From Symsagittifera roscoffensis (taxonomy: Eukaryota; Xenacoelomorpha; Acoela; Convolutidae), in contig NC_087062.1 of assembly GCF_963678635.1 (NCBI RefSeq), positions 39,261,330 through 39,325,329 on the forward strand: a stretch of DNA of 64,000 bases, given 5' to 3'. The position numbers were made by a program, and so were the translations under genes. Positions 24,331 to 34,959 of this stretch are shown here, one piece after another; position 1 is the stretch's first letter, and each line of letters starts with the position of its first letter. A model generated the notes under the pieces. The model ran no database searches. It was not told where the DNA came from and worked only from the letters and a program-made list of their open reading frames with translations.

Positions 24331-24339
24331 CTGGGAGTG
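24331..24339 (+). promoter_or_regulatory. Polypurine-tract candidate of unit B
   Basis: ctgggagtg directly before TGTGCC. The minus-strand element has ctggggagta before its 3' LTR (27340-27349). A purine-rich tract at this spot primes plus-strand DNA synthesis in LTR retroelements. Confidence 0.55.
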
Positions 24340-25224
24340 TGTGCCATTCCGCCAGATTGACAGAGCCGAACCCTCCGACGGCGGAAAAAAAAGAACAGTA
24401 GTGTTGTTATTCATGAACTAATCACAAAAAGTAGGGTCGGAATTTTCTAGAAGTAAATTTTTAAAAATTCGAATTGCGGCGGAATATTTCTGAGATATGC
24501 AGAAAGTGGCCAAATTTGACAGAAAGAGTGAACAAAACAGGACAATCGAATTAACAAGTGAAAAACGGCCAGGAAAAAAACAGAAGAAAAAACGAAGTCT
24601 CCTATTGTGGCAATCACGCACGATAAGACGTGTAGTGGAAGCCGATAAGAAGAAAGGAGGCTTCAGTGGGATAGCTGGAAGGATCAGTAATCTCCCGTGC
24701 CACGAAATTGGAGAAATAACAACGTTTTTTCTTCAAGAGCGCGGAATTGGAGGCCCGGCGCGCAGAGACTGTTGTATGTTAGTAGACTGTGATAAACTGA
24801 CTTTTTAGCTGCTTTAATGCTCTGAACGATTGAATTAACCCCAATATTGTTTGTTATTTCAGAGCATGAGTAGCTGGGAAGAAGAAAAGGTCAATCCGTC
24901 TCCAATGCATTTAGTATATAACTGTCACTGAAAACATTTTAAAATAGGATATTCGAGCCGTGTTTTTAATGGTAGTCATGTAGTCTGGGGATCCGAAACT
25001 CAGCATTGTGATTATCTTCGCATGCTAACAGAAGCTGATCAAAAATCGCTTGACTGATGGCCTAAAAATGGTAACTTTTACTTAGCCCTAAACAGACCAG
25101 AAAATCAACTGGCTAGGTCTCGATGGTAAAAAATTAGTAGAATTTAGGTAACTGACGCCGGCCAGTCGTCAATAGGTGCTTTTTCTACGCTCCGTCACTA
25201 TGTAGTATTTGGGCGAATGTTACA
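24340..25224 (+). mobile_element. 3' LTR of unit B (885 bp)
   Basis: Starts TGTGCCATTCC, ends GAATGTTACA, and so has TG...CA ends. It is preceded by a purine tract and followed by leader sequence (tagacgttttcatggcactc). The length is close to the two minus-strand LTRs (889 and 893 bp). An internal block, aaaaattcgaattg, is shared with them at a similar position. Overall it is strongly diverged from them, so it is an older or different subfamily. An open frame at 24497-24808 inside it is probably chance. Confidence 0.6.
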
Positions 25225-25850
25225 TAGACGTTTTCATGGCACTCCTTGGTGGGCCTGTTAAAGGCATAAGACCAACTTGATCAGCAAACGTTTCAGCGAC
25301 GAACCCTCCGCTCCGGGCGTATGTCCGAGTTAGAGGCCTTAATGTTCTTTATTGTACTAGGCGGAAGGTACCGACCCTCCGCCTGGTACTGTGTAGCTTT
25401 TTATCTTAGTTAAGACCGAAAACCCCGGAGGGTTGGGCGGAAAGTCATGGGCCCCCTTATCCCAAGGCCCTGGGACCAAAAACAATTAAAGAGAAAGCGT
25501 AAAACCGAGCAAAAATATTATACAACCAAGAAAAAACCAAAAACAAGTTTACCTGAAAACAAAAAGTACAATAAACTGAAAAACCCAAAAAAGACCAAAA
25601 AACAGTAAAAAAAAACATAAAAAGACAGTTGATATAATATTTTCGGACGGGATGTGGTCTGACCTTCCTATTGTTGTTGTTTCAGATTGATTTGGTGGTG
25701 GGCTAGTTACCCTCCTTTGAGTGTTGTTTGAGTATTTAAGCATGTTAATCATAATTTTGCCGGTGACCGGAGGATGCCCTTGTGTCATTTTTGCGACACA
25801 CGAATGACCACACTGGAATAATTTACATGACACTGGTGCGCCACGTTGTT
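25225..25850 (+). mobile_element. Diverged leader copy after the LTR
   Basis: Begins tagacgttttcatggcactc, matching the start of the other leaders. An A-rich tract at about 25468-25625 resembles that at 10820-10900, and tggtctgacctt near 25660 resembles the ggatcagacctt block. That a leader follows the LTR implies tandem LTR-internal-LTR-internal units. Confidence 0.5.
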
Positions 25851-26019
25851 TCAACTGTTGCAGAGATCTAAGAGTTGGCGCACGTCAAAAAGGTTATGGT
25901 TCTGTGTTTTTCCAGAATGTCCTTATTTTCTGTTCCCAACCAGTTTAACTTCTCTCAGGCCAAGGTGTTTGGTGGCTATGTTGACTAAATTATCCGCACT
26001 GCAGGAAGAGGCGACAACC

Positions 26020-26330
26020 GCGGCTTTCTTGAGACTGCGAACGCCTTGCAGTTTTCTCTTGAAAACACTGTTGAGGAGGAAGATATCGGGACGATTCTTT
26101 CCCTCGACATGCTGCTACGACGTGAATCTTCCAAAGTATCAACCTCCTGGTACTCGAAACCAAAAGAAACGGGTTCGCTCATGGCGTCGCGTGCTTGTGC
26201 TCCCTCCAAGTACAAAAGAAACAGCCAAAAATATGATACACTGGTTGATCAACACCACTTCTTAGTGGAAAGCTTTTTATGAAGGCCTGGAGTAAGTCCA
26301 CGTAGGAGAAAAAAAAATACTCGCCCAGTT
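26020..26330 (+). pseudogene. Penelope-like retroelement fragment
   Basis: The frame 26046-26282 reads LSLDMLLRRESSKVSTSWY, then SKPKETGSLMASRACAPSKY and KRN. This resembles the FLD..V.R......T..YRKPT.TG.......PS..K segment that follows the RT core in Penelope-like elements. A frame change lets the 25846-26265 frame continue with AKNMIHWLINTTS, like the next conserved segment. The RT core and endonuclease are not visible. Truncated and inactive. Confidence 0.5.
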
Positions 26331-26446
26331 GTACCAATCTATTGTGGCTACGACACAACAGCAGATACTCTGTGGTCAGCCCGAAAACGCTGAAACGCCA
26401 ACAGAAAGAAAATCCTATTCTGGTACTTAAATACATAGGTCTCATA

Positions 26447-27339
26447 TGTAACAGTCGCCTACTTCGGTCACATATGAGGCTTAAGAAGAATAGGCCCTGT
26501 AACCATTGGCTGAAGAGTCAGGGACGCTATCTCTTGTGTTTTTCTACCTGAAAACGGTCGGAGCCAATTCGGTTCGCTTGCGACATGAGACTAAAAACCC
26601 GTTACAGCTTAAAGGCCACTACCAAAAAACCCCACCACTCCCCCACTCTAGAAAATAAGAACGTCCCCATACTTGGGTCTCAAAATACACAAAATACACG
26701 AACGCCGTTAAAAACAGGGTCGGAACAATCCGCAGAGTTACTTTTTATTAAACAGTGGAACTTTGGTCCATTTCAGATGGATCAACCTAATACTCTCCTT
26801 GCCTCAACATAACAATCATAAAACACACTCAAGAAAACTAAATTGGGTACTCACATACCAGCACACTCAAGAATTGGAGTAACTAAATCAGTAAGCAACT
26901 CGAGAATTAAGTATGATAACTTGAGAAGTTTGATACTAATTAATTTCAACGACGGAAATAAGTTTTGACTCAAGAATTGAAGTTTTTGTCTGAACCATTG
27001 GGACACCCCAGCTGTCCACCTTTCCACTGAGGGTTCAACTCGAATAAATGTACTCTCCTTCTGTAATCACTCTTTCATCTATTTCAGGATAGGACGGCTC
27101 TACTCGCGTTTATTTTGTATCTGGAAATTGCGAATAGCAGTTTCCCTCTGCTTTTTTTCAGTACTTTCCCGCGATTATAAATTGGATGTTCTGATCTTCT
27201 ATTTCTGAGATTTTCAGTTTACGCGAGAAAGTTGAGCATGATCGGCTCAATTCGAATTTTTGAAAAATTAAATTTCTTCCCAAAATTACGTAGTTCGTGT
27301 TCCTCAAGGTCAAACTTCCAAATATGACCGACTGGCACA
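26447..27339 (-). mobile_element. 3' LTR of the minus-strand gypsy-like element (893 bp)
   Basis: On the minus strand it runs from TGTGCCAGTCGGTCATATTT at 27339 to CGACTGTTACA at 26447. It matches the LTR at 32159-33047 over its full length, with homology stopping sharply at both TG/CA borders. It lies downstream of the purine tract and the pol remnants, as a 3' LTR should. Confidence 0.7.
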
Positions 27340-27352
27340 TACTCCCCAGACT
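27340..27352 (-). promoter_or_regulatory. Polypurine-tract candidate of the minus-strand element
   Basis: On the minus strand gtctggggagta stands directly before TGTGCC. It is close in sequence and placement to the tract at 24331-24339. Confidence 0.6.
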
Positions 27353-27772
27353 CAAGATCGATGTCCTCATCGCGTGTTGCCGCCTGCCAGTGAGTCCCCA
27401 GAATATCGAGTGTTGCTCAAGATACAGTGCCAGTGGTCATTTACAGAAGTTTGCAGCAGACTTAACTTTATCTACATCCCAAAATTCACCACTATATAAA
27501 ATTGTCACACTATCGCTGAACAGCAATCAAAATTTTCATATACCTGCACTTTAAATATCCGCTTTTGGAGCTTATGATTAAAATTTCTTTTGTCCTATCC
27601 AATCAGGAGATTGTCATGCAACATTTTGATTCATATAATAACTATAGCATATTAATAACAATACTTTGTTTCGTTAAAATTTCTTTTCCGTGACCTCGGA
27701 TTTTATCCGAGTTCCCACTCGAGTCCCTTTCTTTCCTCTCAAGACTCAAGAAACCCACATCAAGCTCCCTGC

Positions 27773-28616
27773 TCACTTCGTATCCCTAGCCTTCGAAGTG
27801 CTAGGACCTGATGAATTTGACACCGTGATCTGCCTTAGTAGCGCTTCCTCATCATCAGAGCTGATCACAATTTCTTCCCATGCTCTCTAATGTTCGAAAG
27901 ATTGCATCCACTCCTTCTGCTCTTGTAACCTCGCTGCCTGATTCAGTAAACCTTTCGTTTTCAATTCCCTGTTCAAGCAAGAGGAATTGTGCAGGCTCAA
28001 GCTCACGTTCTTTGCCAAGTCCTCCTCCAGTATCGATTCTCTTGCTTTGGTATTATCTCTAGACACCCTACCGACTCTTTTCCAACCTGTGGTGATCGCA
28101 TTTCGATGGGTCAGCAGAGGTCTTTTGAAGGCTTCCGGACCTATCACCGCCAGGAACTGTCGGTATTCCTTTTGGTATTTCTTCATGTGATCCTTCGTCG
28201 CTATGTACAAACAAGATGTCAACGTCGCTCGAAACCAACCACGGAAAGAACCTTATGCGGCTCCATACGTGCCTGACTTCCATTGGTATGATTGACCGAA
28301 TTTCTTCTACATCCCACACTAAGCAAAGGTTTGTATGCTCCGGGTACCACACTGTCTGTGCCAAGCAGTGGCATGGGCATTCTCCATGTGTAGTTTCTAT
28401 GCATCGGAGATTGCGTTCTCCCGAGGCTTCCAGCAGAGGCTCCAGTTTCATCATTTTCTCGTGCGTCATATCATTTTCCTCCGGCTCTGGGACACTACTC
28501 ATCGGCTTCCCGATGGCATTCTGTCTCTCAAAATCACTCGTGTTTTCGTCTCCTAAGCTCAAGAGTTCTTCTCCCCAGATCTCACTCAAGTCATCTCTTT
28601 TGTGCTCAACCGTTGA
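27773..28616 (-). pseudogene. Second copy of the unknown coding module, fused after the RT
   Basis: Minus-strand frames from about 28616 (DDLSEIWGEELLSLGDENTS) through HCLAQTVWYPEHTNLCLVWD, then RQFLAVIGPEAFKRP and LLTHRNAITT, to a stop at 27775. Frame changes occur near 28200 and 27890. It aligns with 22632-23400 on the + strand. It follows the reverse transcriptase fragment directly and precedes the purine tract and 3' LTR, so it holds the position of an extra 3' ORF. No membrane segment is visible. Function unknown. Confidence 0.55.
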
Positions 28617-29307
28617 AATGTAGACGTGGCATTGCAAAGACCGAACGGCATCCGTTTCCATTGAAACAGCCTCAACTCGCAGGCGAACCCTGTTTTGTCC
28701 CTGTCCTGCTTCCTCAACGGGACCTGCCAAAAAGTCGAACCTAAATCATGAGTCGTGAAAAATTTTGCATCACCTAACTTCGAGAGGCTCTCATCAATCC
28801 TAGGTATGGGATAGGCATCCCTCACCGTGATGGAGTTCAGATACCGAAAGTCACAACAAAACATCAATTGGTCACCTTTCTTTTTGGCCATCACTACTCC
28901 ACACGCCCACGGTGATTTGGATGGTTCTATCTTATCATACTCTAGTCGTGTCTCTATCTCTTTCCTACACGCATCCGATTTGTGTGGGGTCATGCGCCTC
29001 GCCCCTCCCTGTGCGGTACCGCAGATTCCTCAAGTTCTATCTCATGTTCAACAAAATTACAACATCCAATGTCTGCCTTATGTCTCGAAAAATCTTCCTC
29101 GTTCCGCTCTAGTACGTCCTTGATGGCCTCGAGCTGTTCATCCGTTACCTTGCCCCTTAAATGCTCTATTTCAGGTAAAACTGGTTTATTCAATTCCATT
29201 TCCTCTAATGTTGGTCTTTCTGGGAATTTTGAACAACTCGAGAGTACATCATCTGTCTCTGACTTAAGTGACTCTACAAGACCTGATGAACCTTTTATTT
29301 TATTCAA
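28617..29307 (-). pseudogene. Ty3/gypsy reverse transcriptase, N-terminal part
   Basis: The minus-strand frame 29307-28990 shows the pre-RT segment (DVLERNEEDFSRHKADIG, FVEHEIEL). After a frame change, 28993-28617 shows CGVVMAKKKGDQ, DFRYLNSITVRDAYPIPRID, FFTTHDLGSTFWQVPL and PFGLCNATSTFQRL. These match the early RT motifs of Ty3/gypsy elements. It stops at FQRL, before the YxDD active site. RNase H and integrase are absent and the unknown module follows at once, so the pol is truncated and cannot function. Confidence 0.85.
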
Positions 29308-30099
29308 TCATCTCAAGATGCAAATCTTGTCCCTGTGATTGGGACATTCAAATACTTCATTCTTTTTTACATTTTCAGTCATTTCATATCGAGTTTTCAC
29401 GGGTAAGGCATATCACAACTTCCTTCCCCTCTGAATTGTTATGGATATGTCAAGAGTATTCAACAAGTTACTGACGCAGAGACCGCTCTTGGTTATCGAG
29501 AAGGATCTTCCTAAAACAGCAGCAATTTGACTGTTTGGATTGGGGACTATGCATACTTGCTTACTATCACTTAATTTATTATAATTTTTCATCCGTAAGC
29601 CTACAGTTGCCGCTTCGTTCGCTTTCAGCCTTACCCTTCTACTCAAGAACACCGGTGCTTTATTCTCATTGGCCATTATCAGATTTACCGGTTTAATTAC
29701 GTACTTCCTATCCGGGTTTTGAACCCTGAACATGGCATTGTTTAGATCAATCGTAACGTCGAAGTTCCTGATGAAGTCTCTGCCTAAATTGAACTGGTCA
29801 GACTCGTCTAGGTTCTCCACCACAAGAAAGCTCATCCACAGGTTGCGTTCCCCTAGATATAGGGCTATTTTTGGTGTTCTGCCTAGTACCCGCAGCGCCT
29901 CTTTGTTCGCAGCTGATAACCGTATTCTTGAGTCGTTCCCAAGTTTCGATTGGTATAACGCTCAAGACCGCTCCCGTATCAAGTAACCCACGTAACTGAG
30001 TCTTCTTGCCACTTATGTCAAGCACATGTGCTGATACGTCCGCTTGCGTCCCGATGTGCATCGCATCTTCTTCCAGCATGGCTCAGTGTCCAATTGATC
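29308..30099 (-). pseudogene. Retroelement aspartic protease and linker
   Basis: The minus-strand frame 30079-29798 contains the active-site motif LLDTGAVLSVIP in a hydrophobic context, typical of retropepsins. A frame change near 29930 leads to the 29835-29413 frame (DQFNLGRDFIRNFDVTIDL), the usual protease C-terminal and linker region with its LG.DF motif. The segment lies between gag and RT as in Ty3/gypsy pol. Several frame breaks show decay. Confidence 0.75.
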
Positions 30100-31314
30100 T
30101 CACTTTAGTTCTTCTTTGCCCACGTAGATCTGCCCCGCTAGATCTTCATCACATGTTATCATGGTTTTCGTATAGATGTTTATCCCATCTATATTTAGCA
30201 TCACCTCATGCGGACCATAAGCTTCTGTATATCTGTTCTCAACACGGACTGACTTGCTGCCACCTCTTGTGAGTAGCGCCCTCAAGGCTCTAGAGGTCGT
30301 CTGTGGGCTTATGGCACTCAAGTAATCTGCGTACACATCAATGTGCATTATTGTCTGATCGCTGGGTTCGTTCAAGTTCCTCGTTACTTCATGGCCGCCC
30401 ACAGTGATTATTGACATTATCCTGGCTCCGATTTTTGTAATGCCGAATGGCTTTCCCGTCACCATTTTCAGAGTGTTGCAATTTCCACTCTTTGTCGACC
30501 CTGCTACGGCTTCTGGCACCGGCACCGACCAACCTAACGTCTCGTTTAACTTCTGCTTTTCGATCTCCTGTTTCAATCGTTGCTCTATTTCCTTCGTCGC
30601 TAGGTCCTGTTTCACTTTGTTAATAGCCTCTGCCGCCGCCTTCTCATAATTTATCTCTAGGGCACTCCTGGCCATGGCCTCTATTGCCCTAGGGTTTTCT
30701 TGCGTTACAGCTTTCACCGTCTTCGTTGGCAGTTCCGCACTCGGTGCTTCCGAATTTTTCGTTTTAAACTCAGTTTGTCTGTTTCTCTGGTTCTGCACCG
30801 CAGCTAAAGCCAACTTATGCTTGGGTGACTCTGGTTCTTGACTGCCTCCCAAAACAAAGGACAGTCCACCCTGAAGTGCCCCTCTTGATTGCAGAAGAAA
30901 CATCTCGCACCTATCTTGATGATCAAGCCACTATAAAACTCGTGTTCTTCTATCTGGCTCATATCTTCCCCATCGGGTGCATATCCCAGACTCTTCATGC
31001 CCTGTTTGTATGTTGTGCAATCCACCACGTGATGATCAGCTGACCCACAGTTCGCGCATGATCTACGTTTGTCCATGTCATCTCTAGGCTTATACCATGA
31101 CGACCTTTGTGGTTGACTCCCCCTTGCATGTTCCTGTTATCCGAATATGAGTATTTCTTGGGTTTCATTAGCATGTACTCTCTTGACTTCTGTCTCATCT
31201 CTTCTGGGGTCGGTGCGCTATCTTTCGACAGTGTATAGTACGTTGCTAACATTGTTCTCAAGTCGTCACTTTTCACCCCATCGACAAACTTCGAGGCGAT
31301 GCTAAAGTTCCTTT
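30100..31314 (-). pseudogene. Gag with two zinc knuckles
   Basis: Minus-strand frames 31276-30995, 31076-30804 and 30903-30100 form one decayed gag. Two perfect CCHC knuckles are visible, CANCGSADHHVVDC and CFFCNQEGHFRVDC, both C-x2-C-x4-H-x4-C. Downstream is a long charged, Ala/Glu/Lys-rich, probably helical region (about 30720-30540), then a domain reading HEVMLNIDGINIYTKTMITC. The N-terminal capsid part is cut by the assembly gap. The knuckles bind RNA in such elements. Confidence 0.75.
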
Positions 31315-31514
31315 NNNNNNNNNNNNNNNNNNNNNNNNNNNNNNNNNNNNNNNNNNNNNNNNNNNNNNNNNNNNNNNNNNNNNNNNNNNNNNNNNNNNNN
31401 NNNNNNNNNNNNNNNNNNNNNNNNNNNNNNNNNNNNNNNNNNNNNNNNNNNNNNNNNNNNNNNNNNNNNNNNNNNNNNNNNNNNNNNNNNNNNNNNNNNN
31501 NNNNNNNNNNNNNN
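31315..31514. other. Assembly gap of 200 N
   Basis: Exactly 200 undetermined bases between the gag and a leader copy. In the sister units a 36-bp array lies at or near this junction, so a repeat array may be missing. Confidence 0.95.
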
Positions 31515-31884
31515 GCAAGCTATCTGAAAACCCTTCACAACGCCCCACACTCGGGCACCTTTTCAGATTGCTGAAATGATCGAAACGGTCGGTCTTATAA
31601 AAAAAAACAGTATGGGTATACTATTAAAGTAATACAAAGGTTTGATCCAACTAATTTGGTGTCAAAGTCACTGTCATTTTTTGTTTTATAGTTTTTGTTC
31701 CTTTTTCTGTTCTTTTGGTTTTTGTTTCGCTTTTTGTCTTTTGCTCGTTTTTTTTGTCACCCCTAGTTTTTTCGTCACCCCCCTTACTCGGTTAGCTAAG
31801 CCTCGTTCGGAGAGCGTACCAGGAAGTTTTCTATCACGGTACAACCGTATTACAACTGCCTGTCCTCAAAAGACTTTGATCCAT
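31515..31884 (-). mobile_element. Diverged leader copy of the minus-strand element
   Basis: gaaaacccttcacaacgcc, acagtatgggtatac and caaagtcactgtc correspond to 2630-2780. The T-rich tract at 31680-31760 is the reverse of the leader A-rich tract. cggttagctaagcctcg near 31790 matches the reverse of 16920-16940. This places the leader between LTR and gag, as expected. Confidence 0.65.
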
Positions 31885-31950
31885 TTCCTCCCAAAATTAC
31901 GTAGTTCGTGTTCCTCAAGGTCAAACTTCCAAATATGACCGACTGGCACA
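31885..31950 (-). mobile_element. LTR fragment (head only)
   Basis: Matches 32982-33047 and ends at the same TGTGCC border. The rest of this LTR is missing. Confidence 0.6.
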
Positions 31951-32158
31951 ACACTGATGTTAATCCTTCCAACTATTTACTAACTTCAGAGAATCTGTCT
32001 TGTGAAGCCCCATAGCCCCCATAGGTTCCTCAAGGTCAAATTGCTGAACCGTACCACCGGTACTCTAGAATGGGCATGTAGCCCGGAGCTGCATCAATTG
32101 GGTTCGACTCCGTAGTCATGATGTCGTAAAAACACCCAGGAGCGCCATAAAAACACTA
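31951..32158 (-). mobile_element. Leader start, minus strand
   Basis: On the minus strand it begins tagtgtttttatggcgctcc right after the LTR end, as in units A and B. It also holds the possible primer-binding stretch TGGCGCTCCTGGGTG. It is repeated at 33048-33255. Confidence 0.6.
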
Positions 32159-33047
32159 TGTAACAGTCGCCTACTTCGGTCACATATGAGGCTTAAAGGA
32201 ATTGGCCCTATAACCATTGGCTCAAGAGTCAGGTACACTATCTCTTGTGTTTTTCTACCTCAAAACGGTCGGAGCCAATTCGGTTCGCTTGCGACATGAG
32301 ACTAAAAACCCGTTACAGCTTAAAGGCCACTACCAAAATACCCCCCACTCTAGAAAATAAGAACGTCCCCATACTTAGGTCTGAAAATACCCAAAATACA
32401 CAAACGCCGTTAAAAACAGGGTCGGAACAATCCGCACAGTTATTTTTTATTAGACAGTGGAGCTTTGATCCATTTCAGATGGATCAACATAATACTCTCC
32501 TTACCTCAACATTACAATCATAAAACACACTCGAGAAAACTAAATTGGGTACTCACATATCAGCACACTCAAGAATTGGAGTAACTAAATCAGTAAGCAA
32601 CTCGAGAATTAAGTATGATAATTTGAGAGGTTTTATACTAATTAATTTCAACAAGGGAAATAAGTTTTGACTCAAGAATTGAAGTTTTGGTCGGAACCAT
32701 TGGGACACCCCAGCTGTCCACCTTTCCACAGGGTTCACTCTAGTTCAGCTCGAATAATTGTATTCTCCTTCTGTAACCACTCCCTTTCCTATTTCAGAAT
32801 AAGACGGCTCTACTCGCGTTTATTTTGTATCTGGAAATTGCGAATAGCAATTTCCCGCTGCTTTTATAAGCACTTTCCCGCGTTTTTAAATCGGTTGTTC
32901 TGATCTTCTATTTCTGAGATTTTCAGTTTGCGCGAGAAAGTTGAGCATGACAGGCTCCATTCGATTTTTGAAAAATTAAATTTCCTCCCAAAATTACGTA
33001 GTTCGTGTTCCTCAAGGTCAAACTTCCAAATATGACCGACTGGCACA
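32159..33047 (-). mobile_element. LTR (889 bp), minus strand
   Basis: TGTGCC at 33047 to TGTTACA at 32159 on the minus strand. It is homologous over its whole length to 26447-27339. By position it can serve as the 5' LTR of the gypsy-like element. Confidence 0.7.
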
Positions 33048-33255
33048 ACACTGATGGTATTCCTTCCAACTATTTACTAACTTCAGAGAATCTGTCTTGT
33101 GAAACCCCATAGCCCCCATAGGTTCCTCAAGGTCAAATTGCTGAACCGTACCACCGGTACTCTCGAATGGGCATGTAGCCCGGAGCTGCATCAAGTGGGT
33201 TCGACTCCGTAGTCATGATGTCGTAAAAACACCCAGGAGCGCCATAAAAACACTA

Positions 33256-34959
33256 TGTAACAGTCGCCTACTTCGGTCACATATGAGGTTTAAAGGAATT
33301 GGCCCTATAACCATTGGCTCAAGAGTCAGGGACACTATCTCTTGTGTTTTTCTACCTCAAAACGGTCGGAGCCAATTCGGTTCGCTTGCGACATGAGACT
33401 AAAAACCCGTTACAGCTTAAAGGCCACTACCAAAATACCCCCCACTCTAGAAAATAAGAACGTCCCCATACTTAGGTCTGAAAATACCCAAAATACACGA
33501 ACGCCGTTAAAAACAGGGTCGGAACAATCCGCACAGTTATTTTTTATTAGACAGTGGAGCTTTGATCCATTTCAGATGGATCAACCTAATACTCTCCTTA
33601 CCTCAACATTACAATCATAAAACACACTCGAGAAAACTAAATTGGGTACTCACATATCAGCACACTCAAGAATTGGAGTAACTAAATCAGTAAGCAACTC
33701 GAGAATTAAGTATGATAATTTGAGAGGTTTTATACTAATTAATTTCAACAAGGGAAATAAGTTTTGACTCAAGAATTGAAGTTTTGGTCGGAACCATTGG
33801 GACACCCCAGCTGTCCACCTTTCCACAGGGTTCACTCTAGTTCAGCTCGAATAATTGTGTTCTCCTTCTGTAATCACTCCTTCTCCTATTTCAGAATAAG
33901 ACGGCTCTACTCGCGTTTATTTTGTATCTGGAAATTGCGAATAGCAATTTCCCGCTGCTTTTATAAGCACTTTCCCGCGTTTTTAAATCGGTTGTTCTGA
34001 TCTTCTATTTCTGAGATTTTCAGTTTGCGCGAGAAAGTTGAGCATGACAGGCTCCATTCGATTTTTGAAAAATTAAATTTCCTCCCAAAATTACGTAGTT
34101 CGTGTTGAAGAAGAAGAAGAAGAAAGAACACTTGAATTACTATACAATAAAAAGCCGAGGCATCAGTGTAGCAAAGTGTAAATAATAAAATTGGTTATAA
34201 ATTCATTGGTTACATCAAACAAAAACAAAACATCAGAAAACAAGCAATAAACAAAACAAAAAAAAAACAAAATCGGTTACAGTTCGGAAATTGGTTGATT
34301 AAAGTATATGAAGTTTCGGATACTATAGAAAATTAAAGATTTAAGAATTAGGAACAAGCTGGTAATAAAACTTTACAAACAATTTTACAGATAGTCCAAT
34401 TATACAACGTATATGCAGAGTATATACAGTTTCTCTTTCAAGCAATGTGTGAAAAATTAAACTGAATTAAAAAATATAGAACTAGCAAAAACGGTAATCA
34501 CGCCACGTATTTGTATTAGTACATATAGGATTGTTTCTCAATTCACTCACGTAAAATTCTTTCAATTTTTTCTTGAATTCTGTTTTCGATTTTTCTAAAT
34601 TGCGCAAAATTATGGGCAGTGAATTCCATTTTTTAGAAGTCAAATGAAAAAATGATTTTTGTAGAGAAGCAGTCGAACAATGTTTGTCAAAAATAATTTG
34701 TTTCGTTCTTTCGTTGAGCCTATAATTGGCAGTCGGTAGTCTCAGTGTATTTTCAAAAGCCTTCTTTTTGTTTGTAAGATATTGGTATAAGTATGTTATA
34801 CACTTTAACTCAATTCTTTTCTCGATTCCAATGAACGATTTGCTAATGCGAAGAAGGGAAGAAGATTTAAAATTCGATCTGAAATATGTTCTTTTTAGCG
34901 CCCAGTTCAACTGTTTCTCCAGAGATAGGTCAAACTTCCAAATATTACCGCCTGGCACA
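33256..34959 (-). mobile_element. LTR, minus strand, split by a LINE insertion
   Basis: Same LTR as 32159-33047. It is interrupted after cgtgtt at 34106 and resumes at aggtcaaacttcc at 34927, ending ggcaca at 34959. Confidence 0.7.
34107..34926 (-). mobile_element. 5'-truncated non-LTR retrotransposon (LINE)
   Basis: The minus-strand frame ending at 34482 reads KCITYLYQYLTNKKKAFENT, then FHLTSKKWNSLPIILRN. This pattern (SF...S...WNSLP...R) is the usual C-terminus of LINE reverse transcriptase proteins. The + strand left end is a gaagaagaagaag run, i.e. a (CTT)n tail after the 3' UTR. It sits inside an LTR. Compared with the empty LTR, five bases (cctca) are replaced and no target duplication is visible. 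Confidence 0.7.

Larger units (their letters stand above)
31885..34106. repeat. 1097-bp tandem duplication of LTR plus leader start
   Basis: Frames at 32245/33342, 32553/33650 and 32667/33764 recur at exactly +1097, nearly identical. Each unit is an 889-bp LTR and about 208 bp of leader start. A further unit is broken by a LINE. Confidence 0.85.

Noticed and set aside
24497-24808. 103-codon frame starting with ATG, Lys-rich
   Set aside because: It lies inside the LTR at 24340-25224 and has no counterpart in the related LTRs.
28068-28623. Plus-strand frames at 28216-28623 and neighbours
   Set aside because: They are antisense to the unknown module and RT on the minus strand, which show real motif matches.
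32153-33052. Apparent 5-bp target duplication acact on both sides of the LTR at 32159-33047
   Set aside because: The left acact is the reverse of tagtgt, the conserved first bases of the leader in several copies, so it is internal sequence and not a target duplication.
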